Assembly (NCBI RefSeq): GCF_022682495.2 | Contig: NC_071397.1 | Coordinates: forward strand, 32,317,427 to 32,381,426 | Direction of reading: 5' to 3' | Length of the DNA: 64,000 nucleotides | From: Desmodus rotundus | Taxonomy: Eukaryota > Chordata > Mammalia > Chiroptera > Phyllostomidae | Shown: positions 43,961 through 56,060 of the stretch, in pieces | How the letters are laid out: every line of letters begins with the position of its first letter | How positions within the stretch are numbered: position 1 is the stretch's first letter | Notes under the pieces: model-generated | The model's input: the letters and a program-made list of their open reading frames with translations, nothing else | What the model was told of the DNA's origin: nothing | The model's database searches: none | Position numbers and translations under genes: made by a program

Positions 43961-44639
43961 GTTTGTTTCATTTTAATTTTTTAAGTTTTCATTGAATTTA
44001 TTGGGGTGACATTGATTAGTAAAATTATATAGGTTTAAGGTATACAATTCTATAATACATCATCTGTATATTGTATTGTGTATTCACCACTCAAAATGAA
44101 GTCTCCTTCCATCAACATTTATCCACCTCTCCATCCAATTCTATTTCCCCCAATTCCCTTTTCCCTGTGGTAACTGCCATACTGTTGTCTGTGAGTCTAT
44201 TTCTATTTTGTTAGTTTATTTTGTTCATTAGATTCCACATATAAGTGAAATCATTTAGTATTTGTCTTTCTTTGACTGACTTATTTCATTTAGTGTAATG
44301 CTTTCCAGGTCCATCCATGCTGTTGCAAAACGTAAGATATCCCTTTTTTATGCCCCAGTAGTATTCCATTGTATAAATGTACCACAGCTTTTTAATCTAC
44401 TCATCTACTGATGGGCACTTGGGCTGCTTCCAAATCTTGGTTATTGTAAATAGCTGCAATGAACATAGGGGTGCATATATTCTTTCAAATTAGTGTTTTA
44501 TGTTTCTTTGGATATATTCTCAGAAATGTAATCACTGGGTCATAAGGCAGTTGCATTTTTAATTTTTTGAACTATCTCCATACTCCACTCCACAATAGCT
44601 GCACCAGTCTGCATTCCCACCAACAGTGCAACAGTGTTT

Positions 44640-47020
44640 CCTTTTCTCCACATCTTCACCACTTGTTTGTTGATTCATTGATGATAATCATTCTGAAAAA
44701 TATGAGGTGATATCTCATTGTGGTTTTAATTTGCATTTCTCTGATGATTAGTGACACCGAGCATCTTTTCATATGTCTGTTGCCATCTGTATGTCCTTTT
44801 TGGAGAAGTGTTTATTCAGGTCATCTGTCCATTTCTAAATTGGATTGTTGGGGTTTTTTTTTTGTGTGTGTGTTATCTGAGTTCTTTATAAATTTTGGGT
44901 AGTAACCCATTATTACATGTATTTTTGGAGAATATGTTCTCACATTCAGTGGGTTGTTTTTTCATTTTGTTGATGTTTTCCTTTGCTGTGCAAAATCTTT
45001 TTAGTTTGATGTAATCCCACTTGTTTAATTTTTCTTTTGTTTCCCTTGCCCAAGGAAACATATTTAAAAAATTGCTACAAGAAACATTTGAGATTTTACT
45101 GTCTATGTTTTCTTCTAGGATATTTATGGTTTCAAGACTAACATTTAAGTCTTTAAACCATTTGGATTAATTCTTGTGTTTAGTGTGAGAAGTGGTCTAG
45201 TTTCATTTCTTTGCATATATCTGTCCAATTTTCATAATATCATTTATTGACTAGGCCATCTTTACCCCATTGTATGTTCTTGCCTTGTTTGCCAAATGTT
45301 AAGTGACTATAAAGACATGGGTTTATTTTTGGGCTCTCTATTCTATTCATCCCTATGTCTGTTTTAAATGCCAGTGTGGTCTGGCATTATGGTACTGTTT
45401 TGATTACTATGGCCTTGTAGTATAGTTTGATATCAGGGAGTATGCCTTCCAACTTTGTTCTTCTTTCTAAGATGCCTGTGGCTATCTGGGATCTTTTATG
45501 GTTCCATATAAATTCTTGGAATGTTTGTTTTATTTCTATGAAATATGCCATTGGTATCTTGTTAGGAATTTTATTGAATCTGTAGATTGCTTTGGGTAGC
45601 ATAGACATTTTAATGATGCTAATTCTTTCTATCCATGAACATGGTATATGCTTCCATTTATTTGTGGCTTCTTCAGTTTCTTTCTTTAGTGTTTTATAAT
45701 TTCCTGAATATAGGTCTTTTACACCCTTGGTTAAATTGTCATATATGGCCTTTATTATGTTGACATATGATCCCTGTATTCCCACTTTGCTGAGAGTTTT
45801 ATTATAAATGGGTGCTGGATTTCATCAAATGCTTTTTCTGCATCTATCGATAAATATAATCATGTGGTTTTCATCCTTCATTTTATGTGGTGTATCATGT
45901 TTATTGATTTGCAGATATTGTACCAATCTTACACACCCCATATAAATCCCACTTGCTTGTGGTATATGATCTTTTTAATGTATTGCTGGATATGGTTTGC
46001 TAATATTTTGTTAAGGATTTAAGCATCTATGTTTATCAGAGATTTTTTTCTATAATTTTCTTTGTAGTGCCTTTATCTGGTTTTGGAATTAGGATAATGC
46101 TGACCTCGTAAAATGAACTTGGGAGTCTTTCCTCCTCTTGAAATTTTTGAGATATTTTGATAAGGATAGCTATTAGATCTTTGAATGTTTGGCAAGAGTC
46201 ACCTGTGTAGTCATCTAGTCCAGGACTTTCATTTCAAGAATTAGTTGTAATTTGTCTATTCAGATTCTCTGATCTTTCCTAATTCAGTTTTGGAAGTTTG
46301 TATGTTTCTAAAAATTTATCCATTTCATCCAGATTGTCCAATTTGTTTGCATATAGTTGTTCATAATATTTTCTTACAATTCTTTGTATTTCTTTGGTGT
46401 CAGTTTTTACTTGTCCTCTTTCATTTCTTTTTTAAAATTATATTTTTTCTTTCCTCTATTTCAGTTATCTGAAATTTTCCCCCTTTGCTACCCTCCACTC
46501 AGCATCTCCCCCAATCCCTCAGGCAATCCACACACAATTGTTCATGGCCGTGGGTCATGCATTTATGTTCTTTGGCTACTCTATTCCCTACGCTGTACTG
46601 TATATCCCCATGACTATTCTGTAACTACCTGTTTGTACTGATTTTATTTATTTGAGTTCTCTCTCTTTTCTTCTTAATGAAACTGGTTGAAGGTCTGTCA
46701 ACCTTGTTTATCTTTAGCAGCTCTTGGTTTCATTGATCTTTTGTATAGGTTTTTTTTAGACTCTATTTTGTTTCTTTGTGCTCTGATCTTTATTGTATCC
46801 TTTCTTCTTATTTTTGATTTTGGTTTTTGTACATTTTCTAGTACCATTAGGTGTAAAGTTAGATTGTTTATTTGAGATTTTTATTGTTTATTGAGGTAGG
46901 CCTACAATGCTATGAATTTCCCTGTTTAGGACTGCTTTTGCTGTATCTCATGGATTTTGGGTTGTTGTGTTCTCATTTTTATTTGTTTAAAGGCATCTTT
47001 TGACTTTTTCCTTGATCTTG
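44640..47020 (-). pseudogene. ORF2: L1 ORF2 pseudogene
   Basis: C-terminal text at 45061-44873 ([38 protein letters not shown]). A 132-codon open stretch at 45785-45387 runs GIQGSYVNIIKAIYDNLTKG, then VKDLYSGNYKTLKKETEEAT, CSWIERISIIKMSMLPKAIY and RFNKIPNKIPMAYFIE. In normal ORF2 the KAIYD segment and the KDLY segment are separated by the catalytic core with FADD; here they are joined in frame, so the core is deleted. Upstream parts (46640-47020) are frame-broken. Confidence 0.82.
46428..46640 (-). mobile_element. HAL1/L1 3' UTR nested in L1 ORF2
   Basis: Starts with a T-rich edge, then TCAGTTATCTGAAATTTTCC, CTCAGGCAATCCACACAC, TTGTTCATGGCCGTGGGTCATG, TGTACTGTATATCCCCATGAC. It matches the 3' UTR of the HAL1 at 60772 in order and orientation. 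The host L1 ORF2 reads TCATTTC before and GATTTTATTTATTTGAG after it, continuous once the insert is removed. Confidence 0.8.
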
Positions 47021-49161
47021 TATGTCAAATACATGAATTAATTCATCCAGAATTTGTGCTTATTTCAAATTTCTTTTGGAAATAAAAATAACTATGTCCA
47101 GTATAGATCATGTGTTAAATAAGCAGTCTTTTCTGTTAAAGTTACAATCTGGGATGTGATTTATACATTAAAAGTTTCAATCTGTACACTTAAAATAGCT
47201 TCTGCAGGGTCACCATATTGTTTTCGCAATGACCTGGGCGTTGCCTTAGATGTTAGATGTGCTAGTTAGTAGTCAGGTGATCATCATTTCTACCATCCAT
47301 GCTGGTTGCGTTTTCCTCTCTATTTATTTTTTTTCTATTCCACTCTATTACATTTTAAAATATCTGGCTTTTCTCTCCCTCTTATGGACTTTTGAATTAA
47401 CTCTAATGTCAAGATAAAACCACTTTGGATAACACAGCAGAAGAGCCAGAAGGTTTAACTTAGGTACCTTTCTCTTACAAATGCAAAACCAAAACCCTGC
47501 ATTTTCCCTATGGCCTCACCATATGTAGTAAAGCTGTATGGAAGGAGGCCAGCAGTAAGTAAAAAAAGATAGTTGTTGGAAACTGTATAAAAGTGATTTT
47601 AGCACTCAAGATTCCTCTATTTTGTTTAAACTAAGCCTTTCTTTTCCCAAACATCCTTGCCAATCATTGAAATTTCCATTATTGAACTGAGTTGCTGTAC
47701 ATTATGGAATTAAAATGTTATTAGGTGAGAAAAATTGTTTTGTTTTTCTATGAAATAATAATGGTTTGATGTATTCTTTAGAGTAATTTTAAGAATTATA
47801 GAATTCTTTATGTTTCTTGATCTAAAATATTTTAGGTGACTTGGGTCCAAGGTTGTTTCCTCTCCCCCATGGGAAGTCACCTCTAATATGATGAAACAAT
47901 GCTATCAATTTATAAAAATTAATTGTCAATTCTTATGACTTTTTTAAAAAGGAAAATCAAAATGAAATACTACCAAGATAAGCCACCTTCTTGTACAGAT
48001 TTTAAGTGATAAAAGCACTGCTCCAAAAGAATTCAGCTGTGTAAGATTTGGCAAAGGGGCAAATGGTTGTATAAGTGGTTATGAAAATAAGATAAAATAC
48101 TTAGATAAAACATAAATGAGAAATATATTTGGTATTTTCTGTATTTCTTTATGAAGTAGTTACATTATTTTTTCTAACTTCAATGCACTAAAAATCATTA
48201 AGCACTCTCTAAAATATTTAAGAATAATTAAAAACATGACTCAAAGAAAACTGTAACACAAACTGAAGCTACTGCTTAAGACTGTTCAATGTAATTAAAT
48301 ATTTTCCTTAGAGAATAAATGCTGACATGTGACCAGGCACTTGTATTTATTGTATTGTTTATGTGCTGCTCTTTGGAGACCAGACCTCACACCAGTGTGA
48401 TAGAGAGGTACATGGCAGTCACTTCCCTGAGTCATTCTGAAAATTCTTGTGCTAAAATAACTTTTTGGTCTTTGTATTCAATTAAAATTTTTGATAAAAT
48501 TACAAATTCTTGTATGAGTCAAATAGATGACTAATATAATTTAATTATCACTACATTCTTTATATTTTATTATTACTTTGGATGTTTAAGGAAATTTACT
48601 AAACACAGTAGATTTCCCTATGGTTCCCGTTGGTAGGTAAAGTGGGGGAACTTAAATTTCTCTTTTCCTTTTAACATTTTTGCTTTAAGATGTACTGTGG
48701 TCAAAACTTTTTGAATGTTAGCAGTGAAATGGTAACTCACAGGTTTCAGAGTTGGTTCTGCCACTGTCACCAATTTTTCTTGTACGTTGTTGAAAACAAA
48801 ACATTTTTGATACCATAAACAAGAACATTTTGTACTTGAGACATAGTTGATTACTTATATGATTAAAATGTGTAGACTCGTGAGGATGTTCACTTCTCAG
48901 ATTTTCTCTGTTTTTGATTGGCTGATGCCTTCCATTCTACCATTCCTCTTTCATCCCCATTGTTATCATTTGGTTTCTTATTGAGAGACAAGGAGCAGAG
49001 AAACACATGTACATCATTTGTCATTTCTACCTCACTGTAAATGAGTTGATGTAATCTTTTCTTATGCTTTTTGAAAGAATTTCTCTATATTTCTTTTCCA
49101 CTTGAAAATTTAAGTTACCTCTTTCCTTTTTTGGCTATTTTTCAGTTACTAGTTTCTTTGA
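47021..49161. other. Anonymous AT-rich sequence
   Basis: No exon, RNA gene or named repeat recognised in about 2.1 kb. Confidence 0.5.
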
Positions 49162-49345
49162 ACTTTTCTTTATTTACTTACTTTTTATTGTTGTTCAAGT
49201 GCAGTTGTCTCCATTTTCACCCTACCACATCCCCCACCCCACCTATCCCCACCACCCACCCTTGAACTTACCCTGTTTGACTTTGTCCATGTGTCCTTTA
49301 TACATGCTCCTTGATGGCCCTTCCCCTAGATTCCCCCATTATCCC
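49162..49345 (-). mobile_element. 5'-truncated retro-insert, same tail family as 35622-35866
   Basis: Left edge TTTATTTACTTACTTTTTATTG, TTGTTCAAGTGCAGTTGTCTCC, then a C-rich tract, TTTGTCCATGTGTCCTTTATAC and a C/T-rich end. Reversed, this gives GGACACATGGACAAA and a TTGAACAACAATAAAA end, the same features as the plus-strand copy at 35622-35866. Confidence 0.72.
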
Positions 49346-50474
49346 CTTTCTTAGGTTTTAAAGAAATGAGAGAAGGACATGGATATGTCATGGGTAGAGT
49401 ATGGTGGAGAGAGCAAGGGAAACCAGTGAAAGGAGGATACAGAAGGGCTATATTACATTGTCCTCCTACTTCCTAACCTTGGGGAGAAATGATTTTATAT
49501 GTTAATAGCCAGCTTTGCAGACATAATGAGAAAGTCAGTAGGAAGACATTCTGGATATAACCTAGGCCTCTCTTCATTTTCCTGGATAGATTTAAAGTCT
49601 CTTTAAATAACTTTTGGGACAGTGTTGATTTAACTTCTTTCTAAACCAATAAAATGTGTTTTTCAAACACTCCAGGGTCTTGCTTTTCGATTCCCTTCAG
49701 CTGTGTAATGACTAAACCATTTTTAAGTCAATGACTTTCAGTTTCCAGGGAAATGAATCTCTTCAATAGTCTACACAAAGATTATGAGATTGACTTTGAC
49801 TAAATGACATAGTTGCTAAGCACATGAATGCAGACTGGGAGACACATTCATAATTCAATTGGTAATCAAATATTTGCTGATTTCCTGAAGTATTAATATT
49901 GAACATTTCTTCCTGGATTAGACTCAGGCATAAGTTTATGACAAAAGTTTAAAAACTTTTAGTTGTTAAAATGTGTACGTGGTAAATAGCATCACCACTT
50001 GTCACCTGCCACTAAGTCCTGAAGCAAAGATTTCCTGCTCAGACCATCAGAGCCAGTGAAGCCCAGGATGTGATGGGGGTGGGGGGAGTGGAGATTGGTG
50101 GGGGTCTGGGGTTGGGGTTTGGGGGATAGTGTGGGGGAAAATATCCTGGATGCTTATTCTGTTGCTATCATTAGCTTCTGTGAGGAAGAGGCATGAGACT
50201 CTAGGAAGTGACTGCAACACTAACCAGAAGCTTTTGAATATTCTTACTCCTGTGCTAGAAAAAAAGAGCCCCTTGGAGCCAGGCCACTTTCTATAGCTTT
50301 GACAGCTGCTGGTGGTTGAGTCTTAGGGGCAGAGGGTGGAGCTGGGACTGATTCTAATTCCAGAAACTATATGGGAATTACATTTCCTTTTATGGGATTT
50401 GAAGTAATTCTGTGAAGAAAAAAATTTTCCAACTTTATTGTATTTGAATAATTTTAAGAATTATAGAATTAGAC
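49346..50474. other. Anonymous sequence with G-rich tract
   Basis: Unrecognised except for the G-rich tract at 50074-50138 described separately. Confidence 0.5.
50074..50138 (+). other. G-quadruplex candidate
   Basis: G runs of five, six, five, four, four, five and five bases. 50100-50125 holds GGGGG-TCT-GGGG-TT-GGGG-TTT-GGGGG: four or more G tracts with loops of 2-3 bases, the textbook requirement for a stable quadruplex on this strand. Confidence 0.8.
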
Positions 50475-50610
50475 AATGATGGAATTGGAAGATTCCTTGG
50501 ATACCCAACTCCCTAGTTTCAGAGGTGAGAAAATTAACATCTAGAGAGGGTGAGGAATTGTCAGACCATGCAGCCAGTTTGCTGTAGGAACTGATGATTC
50601 TGTCTCTGTT
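50475..50610 (-). repeat. MIR-family SINE, antisense
   Basis: GATGGAATTGGAAGATTCCTTGG, CAACTCCCTAGTTTCAGAGG, GAGAAAATTAACATCTAGAGAGGG, GAGGAATTGTCAGACC follow the pattern of a reversed MIR-type SINE with its left extension. Confidence 0.6.
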
Positions 50611-53600
50611 GATTTTGAATAATTTTACTAAATGAGAGTCTCAGCTTGGAAAGTATAGGGAGTTTGGTTCTATGTTATGTTACATTATCACACTATGTTT
50701 TATGCTTTGTTGAATGTTTAATTGTGAAATGCAAATGAAATATTTCTAGGATTATTTTCTTGTTCCAGAGTCCACAGGCTGTTCAGCACCCCCCTTTCTG
50801 ACAATGGGACTATGCACTTTCTTCTTTTCTTTTTCCTAATTCATCATGGCTCTAAACATTAAGTAGAGCTGGAACAAGAAGAACAAGAAGCAGCGTGTTT
50901 CCTATGGTCCCTAAACATATGGCTCTCCCCAGCCCTACTGGTACGTGTTTTTGAGTGCCCACTTAAGTCTCCCCTAAGACTGTCCCCCAGCTGGACTCTC
51001 ATGCAAATGGCAGTCTGAGTGGTGGTGTGACTTTTTGTTCCAGTTCCTGGTGCTGTGTCAAACACTCTGAGCCTCTGCTTTTCTATCAGACCTTAGGAGT
51101 GACCTCATGTCTTATGACCTGAGTTCCTTTGCATTTGGCTCTGCTCCCTTTTCCTGTTCCACTCAGAAGGCTCAGTCCTGTTCCCCATGGTTGAGAAAGC
51201 AAATGTATGCTTCCCTTGTTGTCTTGTCTTGATCTCTGTGAAAGGTTGTACTTTAAAATGTCTCACCATGATAGACTTTTTAATGTTTTGCAACAAAACA
51301 ATTGAATCTCACATTTCCCATTACCTTGCTAATGTTATCAAAACTTGAAAGTTTTCATAACATTGAAAGGCTAAGCCTATCTCATTTAGTGCATAAACCC
51401 CATAGCGGTTTTTCTCTTAATATCCTGATCAACTTAATTATGGGTTAAAATTTAGTTAAATATCTCCTACTGTCTCTAAAAGTGACTGTTTATTAAAGAC
51501 TGACAGTTCAAATGTACAGACACCTTTAGAGCAATTTTTTTTTTACCCTGAAAATATGGTGAAGTGTTATTCTTTTGGGAGCTCTTTGTCAGACAGTGAT
51601 ATAGAACAATAACTACTTTTTATCCTTGGCACTGTGAGAAAAGATATTTTTAACCAAAGGTCTTTGAACTCTTTTACTAAATCTTGCTCAGAAGCGATCT
51701 TATACAAATCTGTAAAAGCTGAAGCTCTGTATTAGTTAAAATCTTAAAAAAGAAAAAAGTGATCCCCCCACCCATCCACTGCCTCCTCTTGAGATCCTTC
51801 GTCCTTGAGAAAACAAATCAGAACACAATTTAAAAATCACGCAGTTTTAAACAAGTCATGGGCAGCTTCAAATTGGGAGTGGGTCATATTCTAAAAGAAT
51901 TAAATTATTTATTTTAAACTCAGAATTTAAATTGCTATAGTATTTTGGGGAAGGTGGAGAATTTGGCAAAGTAAATTAAAATTATTTCTTTAATAAGATT
52001 CAGTAATTCTACTTCTAGAATTTATGCTTTGAAAATAAGTGATCAGAAACATGTTCAAAATGTATGTATGTTAATCATGGTGCTGCATGTAATAGTGAAA
52101 TACTGAAAATAATATAAATGTCAGACAACATGGTTCAATAAACCATTATGCGTCAATACAGGGGAATTCTAACAGCTTAATAAACATTTATATAGTTATA
52201 TCTTCTTTGTGTTTGGCATAGAAACATGTCAATATATTAACTAACAGTATTAGAGACAGTATATATGCTTTATAATCTCACTTTGGAACATACTTGAGCA
52301 AATACATATGTATGCACATACACATATATGAAATCTAGACATGTTTACCAAAATTTAACTGATTATTTCTACATAATAGAATTAGAGATAATTTTCTGTT
52401 TTTTTTTTTTTATCTTTACTCAGTTCTTATTTTAAAGTAATGAATGTGTTGCTTTCATAGTCAGGAAAAAGCAATGGCGTCATTTTTGGTACTTACGTTA
52501 ATAAAAGATTATTTTACCAGTTTCCATAGTTGATTATTTCACACAGAGAATGAAGAAAGTGTTGGTGGTAAAACTTTCTTTTGTCCACAGAACATACTTC
52601 TCATCCCCTTTGCATTGTGAGATTCAACCTTGAATCTTTTGACCTCTTAATCCTGTGCCGCTATAGGGCTATATATAGGTAGGTTGAAGCTGCAAGGAAC
52701 TGGGGAGCTGTTCTTGTTGACAGCCACTGCAGTGCCCAGGGGACACTTTGGCAGGTATCCAGAAGGAAGGGAAGCCTCCAGGGCTGGGGAAAAGGTCAGT
52801 CTACAGCCACACATTCATAAGACAAAATTTGCTTGTATTAAATATCACCACAAAGTGTTATCAACCCCAAATAAAGTAGAAGCTATTCTTTTTTTAATCG
52901 GAGCCCCTAACTATTCTTACATGAGCCCAGTGATGGGCTATTCTGAAGCATCAAATACATTTCCCACTGGCTTGAAAGATGAACCTCTCCTTAGTCATGC
53001 TGAGGCATTACCACAGTCCAGATGTACAGTTTATATCTTCTAATAATGTCTGTGGGAATTATTTCCTCCCAGAAATATCAGATTATATTTTTCCAAGTTG
53101 ACTCTTTTTGGCTACACTTTAAGCCTTTAATGATTCCTCAGTGCTATAGTGCAACTAAAAAGAGCAAAACTAGCAGAATCATGAGTGAGTGATTAAGAAA
53201 TAGAATCAACAGGTCAAATTTCCACCCAATTTTTTTCAGCCAAAAGACCCAAACAGTGTTATTCTTAGATGAGAAGACAATGTTTTATGTGTTGATAGGA
53301 ATGTATCTAGTATCTATCTATATCTAATCTATAACCATATTACTGTTCATACACATGCACGTGAATGTACACACATGTGACAAGATTCTCTCAATGAAGC
53401 CAACCCAGGAAGTTCAACTATGGATGAGTCTACATGACCACAGACATCTTAATAAAAAAAAGTTCAGCAGTGGTTAATTAATTACCTTCTGTGTACACAA
53501 ATTATGCTGTAGTAGATGTAACTGGGGAAATAAATATAAAATAATGAAGCTATCAAAATTCGTCAAGAGAAGATAAAAGTTCATCATGGAAGTCGGTCCT

Positions 53601-55994
53601 TGGGGAAAGACCTGAGGTAGACAAGAGTCTTTTTTGAAGAAAATAGATAGTAAATGTGGGTTAATGAGGAAGAAAGATAAGAAATTATAAGTGAAGAAAC
53701 AGTAGAAGAAAGACACAAAGACAGGATGGCTGTGATTTGTGAGGGATAGTATAGGAAGGTTAGTGAGACTGGAACTCAGAGATCAGACAGAGGGCGAGAC
53801 TGGAGGGACATGATGGTTACTTGTGTGAACAGTCCGTATTTCATGGAAGTTACAAGATATTAATCATCCTTGGCCACTGGGTAATAAAGTCAGTATTATT
53901 ACTGACTCAGTAGCTCTTCCCAGTCATGTGACAACCAAAAGTGTCCCACAAGTTTCCAAACGTCCTTGATGAGTGACTTATCATTCTGTGTTACGAACCC
54001 TTGGGAAGATAATGAGAGCCAGGATAAAATGCCAGAATGTCATCAGGTTTTTGTATGTGAAATAGTTCTGTTTTTATTTTCCTATTCCTTTGTTAGACAT
54101 ACAGTAAGACTATACTTTTCTCTGTGGTGTTTACGACACATCCACATCCACTATTGTCTGTGATTTAATTCAGTTCAGTTAATCCTGATTCCTATGGCAT
54201 CACATTACATGCTGCCTTAATCTTAGTTTATTGCTGTTTATAATTATCTTTATTTATGGCAGGTTTGGGTGAAACTTAGGGGCACCAGGCTGTTCATCAA
54301 ACATCTGGAACAATTTTTTAAAAATTTTGGATTTACTAAAACCCAAACAATCTGCCAAGCACCTCTTCTCACCCCCTTTCTCCAAACTTTAAAAACACAC
54401 ATATTTTAGAGAACATTGATTCCATGTGTTTTTAATTCATTTTAGTTCATATCAAAATTTTTAAAAAGTGATTTGGCATCCAAGAAACCCATTGAGGCTT
54501 TAAAATAAATAAACTTTTAAAAACTTAAAAAAAAGTCACATAAATATATTGAAAAGGCAGAAGGATAAGTTTTGATGGAGACTGATTGGGAATAAAATTT
54601 GGCAAAATTATTTTCCACACTAATTTATAGTGTTTCATCCAACTTCCAATCCACAGTCTGGAGAGAGTGAACTATGTTAGTTAATCTAAAAAAAAAAAGT
54701 ACCGTATCAAATTCTCTACACCAAGACATATATCATCATGGAGAAAATATTAAGAAACCCACTTGAATCAAATGGTCTATTAATTCTTATACTTGGGGAT
54801 AAATTTTTTTTTACCATAGTTGGTAATAATAATGTAAAAACTCTTGAAACTAACTGGAAAATCTGAGATGTAACAAGAATAATAGTAATTTGAAGGAAAG
54901 GGAATTTAGTCATGAGTTAGTTTATAATTGTGTTAAATCAGTTATTCTCATGATTTGAGACTGAAGATTAGCTTGCTGATGTTCATCTACAATACATGTA
55001 TACATATATAAACACACATACAAACACATATAGCTACATAAATACATCTGTTTACATATTAATGTAAAGTTTACTATAGCACTTTGGCTGAAGCAAATGA
55101 GTTGAGCAGTATAGAATGGTTAAAAGCCCTATTTAAAATCTGTCCATTTAAGTAATTGAAGGCTTTAAAAATAAGAAATTTGAAGTTACACTAAAGCATA
55201 GAGATACAGATTATTTAATTACGATGAAAATGTTCAGTATCATTAGTGTGAGAGTGCAAATTTAAGTGATAACATTTTTCAGTTAACATCAAAAGATGTT
55301 TAAACTAAGAATACCCTGTGATCTTCCATATCTTTCTTTAGTGTTATTCAAGGTCTCCAATGGGAACTTTCATGTAATGCTATTAGAAAAGTAAAATAAA
55401 TTTTAAAATGCATATCAAAAGTTTAAAAATGTTAATAATTTTAACTCAGTAGCTTTGCTTTTAAGAATAAATTTAAACAAAACACACATGTACACACACA
55501 CTCTTGTATGTTTAAAAGGGAAAAACTTTTGAAACAATTTGTGTTCAAAAATTGGAAAGGATTAAATATATTATAATGTCCATACAATGGAAAGTTGTAT
55601 GGAGTTCAAAATGACATTGATGAAATATTTATGATAAATTAGAGGAATGGTTATATAAAGTGAAATATAAAATATTATGATATCAGCTTTTTAAATTGCA
55701 TAGAAAAATACATTATACAAAAAGCAACAATGATTTTACTCTATCCATTCCATAGCTTTGAGTCAGTATCAGTGGCAGAACTCAAATATCCAATAGTTCC
55801 TGACTTTATTTTTACATAGCAGAAGTACTCAATAAGTGGAGAATATTATTCATATTAAAGCTGTCAAATCAATTGCATGTAAAGTTAATTTTCTTCTTTA
55901 ATAAAAAAGGAAATTATTAGGGGCAAACAAGACTCTTGTTGTAGCATTTGAGAATAAAAGTTATATTGCTACATAGTTTAGAAAATATTTATGT
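50611..55994. other. Long anonymous AT-rich region
   Basis: No gene recognised in 5.4 kb. 52684-53043 is open for 119 codons but begins with TTG and resembles no protein family. 53300-53380 and 54980-55060 carry imperfect CA/TA-rich simple sequence. Homopolymers: T12 at about 52400-52411. Confidence 0.5.
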
Positions 55995-56060
55995 ATTTTA
56001 AGTATATTTTATTGATTATGCTATTACAGTTATCCCATTTTTCCCCTTTTCCCCCTCAAG
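55995..56060 (-). mobile_element. Very short HAL1 3' end
   Basis: AAGTATATTTTATTGATTATGC, TATTACAGTTATCCC and the following T/C tract match the last ~60 bp of the HAL1 3' UTR, antisense. Strongly truncated copy. Confidence 0.7.

Larger units (their letters stand above)
43975..47020 (-). mobile_element. LINE-1, antisense, 5'-truncated and internally deleted
   Basis: The left edge (43975-44200) is a reversed L1 3' UTR: TTTATTGGGGTGACATTG, AATTATATAGGTTTAAGG, ATACATCATCTGTATATTG. ORF2 follows in reverse to about 47020, where the text TATCTCATGGATTTTGGGTTG marks the region upstream of the reverse transcriptase. Interrupted by a foreign 3' UTR at 46428-46640. About 2.8 kb of L1 sequence remains, all non-functional. 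Confidence 0.88.

Noticed and set aside
52684..53043. 119-codon open frame on the plus strand
   Set aside because: Begins with TTG, no recognisable domain, no evidence for an exon.
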